Shown piece after piece: positions 50,694-60,100 of a stretch of DNA of 64,000 nucleotides (its first letter is position 1; every line of letters starts with the position of its first letter). Source of the DNA: Intestinicryptomonas porci (GTDB taxonomy: Bacteria; Verrucomicrobiota; Verrucomicrobiia; Opitutales; Intestinicryptomonadaceae); NCBI RefSeq assembly GCF_033971905.1, contig NZ_JALBUT010000002.1:1-64000 (forward strand). The letters are read 5' to 3'. The notes under the pieces are model-generated. The model did no database searches. It had not been told where the DNA came from and saw only the letters and a list, made by a program, of their open reading frames with translations. A program made the position numbers and the translations under genes.

Positions 50694-52751
50694 TTAAATT
50701 TTTCCGAAATATTTTGCTCTTGCCCTGCCGAGCGCAGTGAGGGGGAAATAATGCCTGTACCAGTTGTAGTTCAGCATAAATCCGCGCGCCAGCTCCTTGC
50801 CCTGCGGCAACGCCTTGCCGTTTCTCAAATCTATTTTTGCTCCCAAACCGTATCCGGGGAAGCCCGTCCCCGTATAGTAGGGTTCGTCCCATGTATTATC
50901 GGCATTTTGCGACGATATTAAAAATGCGCAGCCGCGCTTTACGGCGTCTTCATATTCGGGATAGTCAAAGCCTAACATCGCCATAACCGCCCATGCCGTT
51001 TGGGAGGCAGTCGAGGGTATGCCCGTTCCCGAATATTTCGGCTCCATGTAAGAGGCTATGCTTTCGCCCCATCCTCCGTCTTCGTTTTGCTTCGAGAGCA
51101 AGTAGGCGAATGCTTTTTTGACTGCGGGGGTGTCTTTCGTGTCCCCGACTGCCGCGAGCGCGGTTAAGACCGACCAAGTGCCGTAAATATAGTTTACGCC
51201 CCATCTGCCAAACCAAGAGCCGTCGTCTTCCTGCTCCTTGTAAATAAATTCGAGGGCGCGCGCCATAGCGGGATGGGAGCGTGAAAATCCGCACATGGAA
51301 AGGGCTTCGACAACGTGCGCTGTGACGTCGGAACTCGGGGGGTCGAGAACTTCGCCGAAATCGCAGAACGGGATTTTTGTGACAAGCTCGCGCGTGTTGT
51401 CTTTGTCGAATGCCGCCCAACCTCCGTTTTTCGACTGCATTGCAAAAATCCAGTTGATTGCCCTGCGCAGCGCGGCTTCAAGCTTGCAGGCTATTTCCGT
51501 GTTGCGGGGAATGAGATTTTGGATTTTTTTGAAAGTTATTATGACTTCCGCAGTGTCGTCTATGTCGGGATAAAAATTGTTCGCCCTTTGGAAAGCCCAG
51601 CCCGAAGCTTCAACCTTTTTGCCCGTTTTCACCGACCAGTCGCCATAAAACCTGTTTTCTTTCGATAAAATGTAGTCGAGAGCCTTTAAAAGCTGCGGGC
51701 AGTTTTCGGGAGTGTAGCCCGAATCCATCAGGGCAATCATCGTAAGTATTGTGTCCCACACAGGGCTTTCGCTTGCTTGGAGCATCGTGCCTTCGCCCCT
51801 TTTCACCTGCCAGTGCAAATTGAAGGCGTCGATTGCTTTCGACATGTTTATTTGGTCGGTGGAAAATCCCTCAACATGCATTACTATTATGGCGTAAATC
51901 CACGGCGGTTGAATGCCTCCCCACGCGCCGTCTTCGTCTTGGTGTTCCAAGAGCCATTGCAAGACGAGTTTTATTGCCTGCTCTCTGAGCGGCTTTATCG
52001 GAAAGCGGTTGTAGGTATGAAGCATATTGTCGAGCTTCATGAAGAAATTTGTCCAGCTCAGCGGAAAATCGCTGTTGTTTGGCATTCGATAATCCGTATT
52101 TTCCCTTCCTTCGGGGAAAAGTTCGTCGGGTTGGAGATTTTTTGGAAGCTCTTTTATCGGGCGGCGGGCAGTTAAAATTGATATGGGCATCATTGTGGAG
52201 CGCGCCCATGCCGCGAAGTCGTAAATGTTAAATATGCACCAGCTTGGCAGGAAAATTATTTCCGGAGGAAGCACGGGAGTGCAAGCCCACGGCCATTGCC
52301 CAAAGAGGGCAAGCCAGTATTTGGTAAAGACCCTTATGCGCTCTGTCCATTTGTTTTCCAGAAGCCATTTTCGGGCGCGCGCCATGTATTCGGAGTCGGG
52401 ATTATGCCCGTAAAGGCGGAGCGCGAAATAGCATTCAAGCGTTGTGTTTATGTCTCCCTGTTCCGAGGCGTAATATACGTCCCACGAGCCGTCTTCGCGC
52501 TGGCGATCCAAAATGTACCTTATGACTTTTTCTGTTTTTGGGTCTTTGAAGTCGATAAAATACATCGCCATGAGCCATTGGGCTTCCATGCAGCAGTTTG
52601 TTTCGAGCGGGGCGCACCACATGCCGTCGGGAGCCTGGCGTTCGTTCAGCCAATCCGCCGCCGATTTTATTGTTTTTGAGAGGTTTTCAAATGTAAAATT
52701 TTCAATGGGAGGCATATTGCTTTTGAAAGATGGAAATTGTTGGTTCCCCAT
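50694..52751 (-). CDS. shc: squalene-hopene cyclase
   Basis: Cyclises squalene to hopene, the first step to hopanoids, at the inner membrane. The 685-residue protein has the acid motif DIDD at 396-399, several QW repeats (for example GSWDVYYASEQGD, GAWGGIQPPW, GGWAAFDKDN, GSWFGRWGVNYIYGTW and GGWGESIASY) and C-terminal TAWAVMAMLGF. Length is typical. It is upstream of ppgK in a two-gene operon. Other hopanoid genes (hpnCDE, hpnH) are not in the window. Confidence 0.95.
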   Translation of the reverse strand: MGNQQFPSFKSNMPPIENFTFENLSKTIKSAADWLNERQAPDGMWCAPLETNCCMEAQWLMAMYFIDFKDPKTEKVIRYILDRQREDGSWDVYYASEQGDINTTLECYFALRLYGHNPDSEYMARARKWLLENKWTERIRVFTKYWLALFGQWPWACTPVLPPEIIFLPSWCIFNIYDFAAWARSTMMPISILTARRPIKELPKNLQPDELFPEGRENTDYRMPNNSDFPLSWTNFFMKLDNMLHTYNRFPIKPLREQAIKLVLQWLLEHQDEDGAWGGIQPPWIYAIIVMHVEGFSTDQINMSKAIDAFNLHWQVKRGEGTMLQASESPVWDTILTMIALMDSGYTPENCPQLLKALDYILSKENRFYGDWSVKTGKKVEASGWAFQRANNFYPDIDDTAEVIITFKKIQNLIPRNTEIACKLEAALRRAINWIFAMQSKNGGWAAFDKDNTRELVTKIPFCDFGEVLDPPSSDVTAHVVEALSMCGFSRSHPAMARALEFIYKEQEDDGSWFGRWGVNYIYGTWSVLTALAAVGDTKDTPAVKKAFAYLLSKQNEDGGWGESIASYMEPKYSGTGIPSTASQTAWAVMAMLGFDYPEYEDAVKRGCAFLISSQNADNTWDEPYYTGTGFPGYGLGAKIDLRNGKALPQGKELARGFMLNYNWYRHYFPLTALGRARAKYFGKI

Positions 52752-52845
52752 TCATTGTAAAAAATAGAAATTCTATTACCATTACCTTAAAAATTAACCG
52801 AAATGTCAAACAATTTTACGGGCATTGCGGAGGTAGGCAAAACGC

Positions 52846-52882
52846 AAAAAAACGGCTTTAAGCAAAATCGCCAAGCCGTTTT
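52846..52882 (-). terminator. intrinsic terminator after aspS
   Basis: A 10-bp stem (52849-52858 with 52873-52882) with an A-run on the left, which is a T-run on the aspS strand. Confidence 0.75.
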
Positions 52883-52911
52883 GTGAAAAATATGAATTTT
52901 TAAAGATAATC

Positions 52912-54696
52912 TTATTCGGGCAAATTCGTTGCGATGAACAAGTCTTTCAACTGCTTTTCCGTGACAGCCGACGGCGACTGCGCCATCAAATCCTGACCCT
53001 TTTGAGTCTTCGGGAATGCCACGATGTCGCGAATGCTCGGGCGGTTTGTGAGTATTGCAACAAGCCTGTCAAAGCCGAGCGCGATGCCGCCGTGCGGGGG
53101 CGCGCCGAACTTGAACGCGTTTAGCATGTATCCAAAGCGCGACTCAACGATGTCGGCGGGGATTTTAAGCACATCTTTAAACACCATTTCCTGAACTTCG
53201 GGCTGGTGGATTCTGATTGAACCGCCGCCCAATTCTATGCCGTTTAAAACGATGTCGTAGTGCTGTCCGCGAACCTTCAATGGGTCTGTAAGCAAGAACG
53301 GCACGTCTTCGGGAACGGGAGAAGTGAACGGGTGGTGCGCCGAAACGTATCTGCCTTGCTCTTCGTCCCAGAGCATGAGCGGAAATTCTATCACCCACAG
53401 GAAATTGAACTTATCGGTGGGGATTTCCAGCTTGCCGCGCTTTTGCAGAAGTTTCGCGGCTTCAAGGCGAATTCTGCCCATAATCGCGCAAGCCTGTTCC
53501 CATTTTGACGCGGCAAAGAAAACAATGTCTCCGTCTTCAATGTTTAGCTTCGATTTTAGTTCGCTTTGTTCGCTTTCTGAAAGGAATTTCAATATCGGGC
53601 TTTTCCATGCTCCGTTTTCTGCCTTGATAAACGCAAGACCTTTTGCGCCGAGAGTCTTTGCGATGTCTTCAAGATTTTTCAATTCGCCCTGCGTCAAGTC
53701 TGCCAAGCCTTTTGCGTTGAAAGCTTTGATTGCGCCGCCTTCGGAGTTTGCGACAGATGCGAAAACCTTGAACTGCGAGCTTTTGAAAGTTTCCGTAAAG
53801 TCTTGGATTTCAAGCTCAAAGCGCGTATCTGGCTTATCGACGCCATAGCGGTTCATCGCTTCGTAATAGCCCATGCGCGGGAAAGGCGTCGGGATGTCGA
53901 TTCCAAGAACGTCTTTCCAGACTTTTTTAAGCATGTTTTCGATAAGAGAGTACATGTCTTCGCGGTCAACGAAGCTGAGCTCTATGTCAACCTGCGTAAA
54001 TTCGGGCTGGCGGTCGGCGCGCAAGTCTTCGTCGCGGAAGCATCTTGCCATTTGATAGTAGCGTTCAATGCCCGCGACCATGAGCATCTGCTTGTACTGC
54101 TGCGGAGACTGGCTGAGGGCGTAGAAGCATCCCGGGTTTAAGCGGCTCGGTACGAGAAATTCGCGCGCGCCTTCGGGAGTGCTTTTAAAGAGGGCGGGAG
54201 TTTCAACTTCCGTGAAGTTTTGCGAATCCAAATAGTCGCGGATTGCCTTCGACGCCTTGTGGCGCATTCTCAAAAGGTTGAGGTTGCGTGGCCTGCGCAA
54301 ATCGAGGAAGCGGTATTGCAAGCGCAAGTCTTCGTTTACCTTGTCGGCATTTTCGTCAAGCGGGAAGGGCAAAACTTCGCAGATATTGTGGATAATCATG
54401 CTTTCCGCGTTGATTTCGATTTCGCCTGTCGGCAAATTCGCGTTTGCGGTGCCTTCTTCCCTTTTGCAGACTTTGCCCGAGACTTGGATTACGCTTTCAC
54501 TGCGCAATTTTTGAACCTGCTCGAAAAGCTCTTTCTTTTCGGGATGGAATACTATTTGCGTTATGCCTTCGCGGTCTCTCAAATCCAAAAATTGCACTCC
54601 GCCGTGGTCGCGCAATGATTCAACCCAGCCGATGAGCATTACGTCTTTGCCTGCGTCTGACAGTCTTAATTCGTTGCAAGTGTGTGTTCTTTTCAT
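52912..54696 (-). CDS. aspS: aspartyl-tRNA synthetase
   Basis: Class II synthetase, 594 residues. The OB-fold anticodon domain has VMLIGWVESLRDHGGVQFLD; the class II motifs are RFLDLRRPRN, ARCFRDEDLRADRQPEFTQ and, at the end, GIALGFDRLVAI. The GAD insertion domain typical of bacterial AspRS is present. The frame opens 37 codons earlier, but MKRTHTCNELRLSDAG at 54696 matches family starts. It lies 64 bases downstream of pfp. Confidence 0.96.
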   Translation of the reverse strand: MKRTHTCNELRLSDAGKDVMLIGWVESLRDHGGVQFLDLRDREGITQIVFHPEKKELFEQVQKLRSESVIQVSGKVCKREEGTANANLPTGEIEINAESMIIHNICEVLPFPLDENADKVNEDLRLQYRFLDLRRPRNLNLLRMRHKASKAIRDYLDSQNFTEVETPALFKSTPEGAREFLVPSRLNPGCFYALSQSPQQYKQMLMVAGIERYYQMARCFRDEDLRADRQPEFTQVDIELSFVDREDMYSLIENMLKKVWKDVLGIDIPTPFPRMGYYEAMNRYGVDKPDTRFELEIQDFTETFKSSQFKVFASVANSEGGAIKAFNAKGLADLTQGELKNLEDIAKTLGAKGLAFIKAENGAWKSPILKFLSESEQSELKSKLNIEDGDIVFFAASKWEQACAIMGRIRLEAAKLLQKRGKLEIPTDKFNFLWVIEFPLMLWDEEQGRYVSAHHPFTSPVPEDVPFLLTDPLKVRGQHYDIVLNGIELGGGSIRIHQPEVQEMVFKDVLKIPADIVESRFGYMLNAFKFGAPPHGGIALGFDRLVAILTNRPSIRDIVAFPKTQKGQDLMAQSPSAVTEKQLKDLFIATNLPE

Positions 54697-54760
54697 CTTT
54701 TTTTCAAATGAATTGCGCCGGAATTTTTTTATTCCGACGCGTAGTTTTAAGAATTTAAAA

Positions 54761-56026
54761 TTAGAGTTCGTACGGAGGAAGGAGCTGTTCCACCATGTTG
54801 TTTGCAAGCCTTACATAAGAGGGAAGCCCGTTTTCAAAAGGAACTTGGACTTCGCCCTGAATCAAAGGCAGAATGTAGCGGGTGAACTGGTAGCTTATGG
54901 ACATTTGGTTTTCGCCAATCCAGTTTTCGGGGAACTTCTTTTCGACGTTTGCAACTTCGTTCAAATCAACGAGGCTTGTTTCGCAGGAATATTTGTCGGT
55001 ATCGCCGCGTACAAGCGCAACCATTACGCCCGTTTCGCCGCTGACAGCCGCCTTTACGGCTTCCTGTCCGCACATAAACGCTTCGTTTGAGTCCGTCAAA
55101 GAAGAGCAGTGCGAGCCTGCGCGTTGGGCGTGCCCGAATTTGCAGGAGCGCGCTTTTACGCCTGAAAGCGATGTCTGGACGAGGTTTTGCAAATAGTCGC
55201 CAACGCCGCCGAGTTGCGCATGCCCGAAATTGTCGATTTTTCCGTCTGCCGCCGCGACATAATTGCCGTTCGAGTCCTTAATTCCTTCGCTTGCAACAAC
55301 GAGGCAGTACTTGTTCTTTTGCAGGCAATTCTGCACTTCGTTTATGAAAGCTTCGGGATTGAATGCGACTTCGGGAAGCAAAATGATGTGCGGAGGGTCG
55401 TCCATCTGGTTCTTGCGCTTTGCGATGGCTGTTCCGGCTGCAATCCAACCCGCGTTTCTGCCCATTACTTCCACGATTGAAACCAAGTCGTGCTTGCCCA
55501 TGCCTTCATGGTCGGCCGCAAGTTCGCGGATTTGCGTGCAAAGATATTTTACAACGCTGCCGTAGCCGGGGCAGTGGTCGGTCATCGGCAAGTCGTTGTC
55601 GATTGTTTTGGGAATGCCGATTACGCGCATTTCGTAATTTTGCTCTTCCGCGCAGCGCGATATTTTGTTTGCGGAGTCTTGGGAGTCGTTGCCGCCGATA
55701 TAGAAGAAGTAGCGGATATTGTGCGCCTTGCAAACTTCAATAAGGCGGACAAAGTCCTTTTCTTTCGTCAGCTTGTAGCGGCAAGTGCCGAGCGCGGAGC
55801 CCGGGGTATGGCGCAAGCCGCGTATGTTTTGTTGCGATTCCTGCGCCAAGTCTATGAGCTGTTCTTTCAAAATGCCTTCAACGCCGTTTAAGCCGCCGTA
55901 TATTTCTTCGATGCATTCGTGGTTCAATGCTTCCGTCACAACGCCTGCCAAGCTTGCGTTAATTACGGCTGTCGGGCCGCCTGATTGGGCGACGAGTACA
56001 TTCCCTGTCAATATTTTTTCTTCCAT
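54761..56026 (-). CDS. pfp: pyrophosphate-dependent 6-phosphofructokinase
   Basis: A 421-residue phosphofructokinase. GGND at 111-114 has aspartate where ATP enzymes have glycine, and PKTIDND has Lys140; these two residues mark PPi as phosphoryl donor. Asp143 is the catalytic base. RNAGWIAAGTA and KFGHAQRAGSHCS are conserved. The reaction is reversible, so the enzyme can serve glycolysis and gluconeogenesis. It is upstream of aspS on the same strand. Confidence 0.93.
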   Translation of the reverse strand: MEEKILTGNVLVAQSGGPTAVINASLAGVVTEALNHECIEEIYGGLNGVEGILKEQLIDLAQESQQNIRGLRHTPGSALGTCRYKLTKEKDFVRLIEVCKAHNIRYFFYIGGNDSQDSANKISRCAEEQNYEMRVIGIPKTIDNDLPMTDHCPGYGSVVKYLCTQIRELAADHEGMGKHDLVSIVEVMGRNAGWIAAGTAIAKRKNQMDDPPHIILLPEVAFNPEAFINEVQNCLQKNKYCLVVASEGIKDSNGNYVAAADGKIDNFGHAQLGGVGDYLQNLVQTSLSGVKARSCKFGHAQRAGSHCSSLTDSNEAFMCGQEAVKAAVSGETGVMVALVRGDTDKYSCETSLVDLNEVANVEKKFPENWIGENQMSISYQFTRYILPLIQGEVQVPFENGLPSYVRLANNMVEQLLPPYEL

Positions 56027-56161
56027 AATTTTTATGTTTGTAAATGTGAGAGTAAAAAATGTTGTAAATTTAACGTTTTATCATTGTCCATTTTCGGAAT
56101 TTGGCAAACAAAAAAACTTTCTTGTTAAAAATAAGCTTCTTCGGGCAAATTGTAAAAAACC

Positions 56162-56191
56162 TTGATTTGCCGATGTTCGTGCTTCTATAAT
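56162..56191 (+). promoter_or_regulatory. sigma-70-like promoter of the amidohydrolase-like / GH2 pair
   Basis: TTGATT (56162-56167) and a perfect TATAAT (56186-56191) are 18 bases apart. Transcription would start about 15 bases before the ATG at 56213, leaving a very short leader. It is the best promoter match seen in the window. Confidence 0.65.
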
Positions 56192-56212
56192 TCTGTCATA
56201 TAAAATTTGCCT

Positions 56213-57100
56213 ATGGAGAACAGTTCAAGACGTGATTTTTTCAAAAAAACCATTATGGCGCTTGCGGCGTTTGCCCTTTTGCCCCAATCGGCGTCCGCCT
56301 TGAAGCGCAGACCTTATGCCACGCTTGAAAATGTAAAGAGGGCGAGGGGAAACGTTGCAAGCGGCGCGGACATTTTTGACGCTTTGTGCGCTCCCGAAAA
56401 CGCTTCGATGTTCAAGTCTGCCGTAATTTGCGATTTTTCGGCATTGTCGGAAAGTTCGGATGCGGAAATCTCCAAGAATGTTGCTCTTCTGAAATTCTGC
56501 AAAGGCGGGGACGAATTAAAGTACTGCGCGCGCATTTCGAGCGGCTTGAGTGTTTCCAAGTATTTGGACGAAGTTTTATCGGGCGATAAGTGCGCGGCAA
56601 TATCGCTTTTTGTCTCCTCTTTAAAGGACGCATCTTCCGAGCATTTTATTTTCGCCTTGAAGAAGGCTTCCGAAGCGGGAAAGCCCGTTTATCTTTTTGC
56701 CAATGTAAAAGGCGGCGAATTTTCTTTGGAGACGGGGGATATGCTTTTGGCGCAGTGCGTGATGAATTTGGCTGAAAGCGGAATTTTTAAAAATTTTGAA
56801 GGTTTGAAAATAATCTTGCCGCATTCCGGATCCGCCCTGCTTTCGAGCCTGGCAATGAGGAGCGTTGAAAGCGGGGACGGCGGAATTTACGCGCCGTTTA
56901 TGTCGAAAGTTTTTTATCTTTTGGACGGAGAAATTCCCGATGAATTTTTCAATTTGATAAAAACAGTCGTTCCGCCTTCTCAGTTTTTGTTTGCCTCTTC
57001 AAACTGCGGCGCGGGCGCGATAGAACGCTTTGAGAGCCTGCCGCTTTCCGAGGCTTGGTTTAAGCGCATTTCAAGCGAAAACGCAAAGTCGCTTTTTTAA
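56213..57100 (+). CDS. Tat-exported amidohydrolase-like protein, catalytic residues degenerate
   Basis: A 295-residue protein with a twin-arginine signal (SSRRDFFKKTIMALAAFALL). The C-terminal half follows the Amidohydro_2 pattern: GLKIILPHSGSALL, PPSQFLFASSNCG and RISSENAKSLF. The metal-binding aspartate of the usual GSDYP is replaced (ASSNC) and the N-terminal HxH is not evident, so it is probably not a standard metal hydrolase. The frame opens at a TTG at 56207; the ATG at 56213 is preferred. It is followed by the GH2 gene after 21 bases and likely forms an operon with it. Confidence 0.55.
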   Translation: MENSSRRDFFKKTIMALAAFALLPQSASALKRRPYATLENVKRARGNVASGADIFDALCAPENASMFKSAVICDFSALSESSDAEISKNVALLKFCKGGDELKYCARISSGLSVSKYLDEVLSGDKCAAISLFVSSLKDASSEHFIFALKKASEAGKPVYLFANVKGGEFSLETGDMLLAQCVMNLAESGIFKNFEGLKIILPHSGSALLSSLAMRSVESGDGGIYAPFMSKVFYLLDGEIPDEFFNLIKTVVPPSQFLFASSNCGAGAIERFESLPLSEAWFKRISSENAKSLF

Positions 57101-57121
57101 TTTTTTTAACAAACCTGCCAC

Positions 57122-60100
57122 ATGAAAATAAACACTGTTATTATGACACTGCTATGCCTCGGCTCTTCATGCCTTGGCATCGATTTAAAAGACGCCCAAA
57201 ACGCGTGGAACGACATTTCCGTATTCCGCATAAACAAAGAGCCTGCGCGGGCGTTTTTCGTCCCCTATGCCGATTCTTCAAAAGTTCCCGTTTCGCAAGG
57301 CGATGAGAATGTGGAAAATCTCTATGAGAACACGGGCAGGGCGAATGTCTTAAACGGCAAGTGGAAGTTCTTTTTTGCCGAAAAGCCCGAAGAAGTTTCG
57401 CCTGAATTTTTCAATTATGATTTTGACGATTCCAACTGGAACGAAATCGAAGTTCCAAATTCGTGGCAGGCTTGCGGATACGACAGCATTTTTTACGCCA
57501 ACATCAATCTTGAAATGTTTTTCGACAAAAACGGCAGATGGCTTAAAGGTTTTCATAAGGGCAAGGGCGAGGAAATGTCGCAAGCTGCAAAAAGCCCGTT
57601 CATTCCCGAAATACACCGCCAAAAAGCGGTTTACCGCACGTCTTTCGAGCTTCCGAAGGGCTGGGCAGACCGCGAAACAATCATAAGGTTTAACGGGGTG
57701 CGCACGGGATTTTTCCTGTATGTAAACGGAGAAAAAGTCGGATACAGCGAGGACAGTTTTACGCCTGCTGAATTCAACATCTCAAAGTTTTTGAAATCAG
57801 GCAAAAATTCGCTGGCAGTCGAAGTTTTTAAAAACACAACGGGGGCGTATTACGAGATGCAGGACATGCCGCACATGATGGGCATAATCCGAGACGTCGT
57901 CTTGCTTAGCCGCCCCAAAAATTACATCCGCGATTATTTTGCAGACATAAAGCTAAATGATAAATTGGACGAGGCAAAAGTAAACTTGACCGTGTTTTTG
58001 AGCGGAAGAGAAAACTCGAAAGTTTCTGCCTCCATAGTCGATAAAAACGGAAATGCTGTTTTCAAAAAGTCGGCAAATGCAAGCGGCGGGAAAGCAGAAA
58101 TTTCGGGACTTGTAAAAAACTTTAAATTGTGGTCTTCGGACAAGCCCGATTTTTACACTCTGATATTGGAAGAGTCGCAAAACGGCAAGGTTTCCGAAGC
58201 CGTCGCCGCAGACATTGCGTTTAGAAAATTTGAGATAGACGGCAAGACATGCCGTTTGAACGGCAAACGTTTTCTGATAAAGGGCGCGAATGTCCACGCG
58301 TGGTCTCCCGACAAGGGCAAGGCATGCGATTTCAAGTGGATGAAAAAGGACGTCGAGCTGATGCGCGAAGCCAATATAAACGCCGTCCGCACTTCCCACT
58401 ATCCGCCCGACGATAAATTTTTGATGCTCTGCACCCGCTACGGAATCACTATTATGGACGAGGCGAATTTTGAAACCCACGGATTGAGGGACGAAATTCC
58501 TGGCGACAACGAATGGTTCTTTGCGATGTCGCTTGACAGAATGAAGAACATGGTTTTGCGCGACAGAAACGTGCCGTGCGTGATTATTTGGAGTTTGGGC
58601 AACGAGAACGCATGGCGTTTTACGAAGAACCATCAGGTAATGCTTGACTTTGCGCGCGAATTTGGCGGCGGGCGTCCCGTGCATTCCGAAGTCGAAATGC
58701 GCGACCCTCTGACTTTAAAAAACGAGCGTTTAAACAGCCCGACCGACTTCGTTTCGGGCATGTATGGCGGGCTTCCGCGCATCAAGTGGTACCAGACAAA
58801 AATGAGAAATGAAACGCGCCCCTTCATCTTTTGCGAGTACATGCATTCGATGGGCAATTCCACGGGCAATTTAAAGGAGATTTTTGACGAATTCAGAAAA
58901 GACCCTTCGCTAAACGGCGGATATTTGTGGGATTGGGTTGACCAGTCGCTATTGATGCCGCTAAAGGAAAATCCGAATGAAAAGTATTTGACCTACGGGA
59001 TAGACTGGGGCACGAAGCCGTCTTCAAACAACTTCTGTCTAAACGGCGTGATTTTTGCCGACCGCACATATTCGGGCAAGTTCGACGACATTAAAAGAGT
59101 CCACCAAAACGCATGGTTTGAGGACTCGGAAAGCCCGTTCAAATTCAAGGTTTCAAACGAATTTACGGCGACAAATTTAAACGAATTTGACTTTGAAGTC
59201 GAAGTTCTGCGAAACGGCAAAGTTGTGGCGAAAAGGGCGCAAAAGCCGCTAAATATTGCACCGTGGGAGAGCGCGGAAATAGAAATTGACGCGGCGGATT
59301 TAATAGAAAAAGACAAGAAGCTGGTGGAAAATTCAAATTTAAACGGCGAATACTTTATAAATATCTCTTTAAAAGAAAAGCAAAGCGGCAAGGTGGTTGC
59401 AAAGCACCAGCGGTATGTCGGAAGAAGCGCGCATATAGCTTCTTCTTGCGGATATTTTAATTTCAAAAAATTGTCGGAAAACAAAGATTTTATTGTGTTT
59501 AGAGCATCCTGTTTTAGCAATTCAAATGCCATAGATTTAAAATTCTCCAAAAAGGACGCCGCTTTGGTTTGCGCGGTTTCTTCAAAAGATAAATCGCCGC
59601 TAATCACAGAGCCTCTTGATTTCGATATTTCGCAGGCTTGGATTGACAGCATGAAGCCGCCTATGCGCGACTATGAAATGTACGGCTTGGACAATCTAAA
59701 AACCGAAAAGCCGCAAGTTGTTTTCGACGGGAGATCGGTGCTTTGCAAAAAGTTCCTGCTAAATGAAGACGGCGCGGGATTTTTGTCGGAAATCAAATAT
59801 TCCCCGGGCATGCAGGGAGTTCAGGTTGACTGCAAGTTTACGAAGGTAAACGACCTGCCCGAAAAGCTCAATTTGGCAAGAATCGGCGTGCGAATGGGCA
59901 TCGAAAAGTCGCTTAAAAACGTCGAGTATTACGGCAGGGGGCCATTGGCAAATTATTGCGACAGAAAAACGGGCGCGGATGTCGGCATTTATTCTTCGGA
60001 TGTAAAGTCGTTCCTCGAACTCTTCCCGAAAACGCAGGATACGGGCAATCGCGAAGACGTAAGAAATATGATTTTATCAAGCGACAAGGCAAAATACAAA

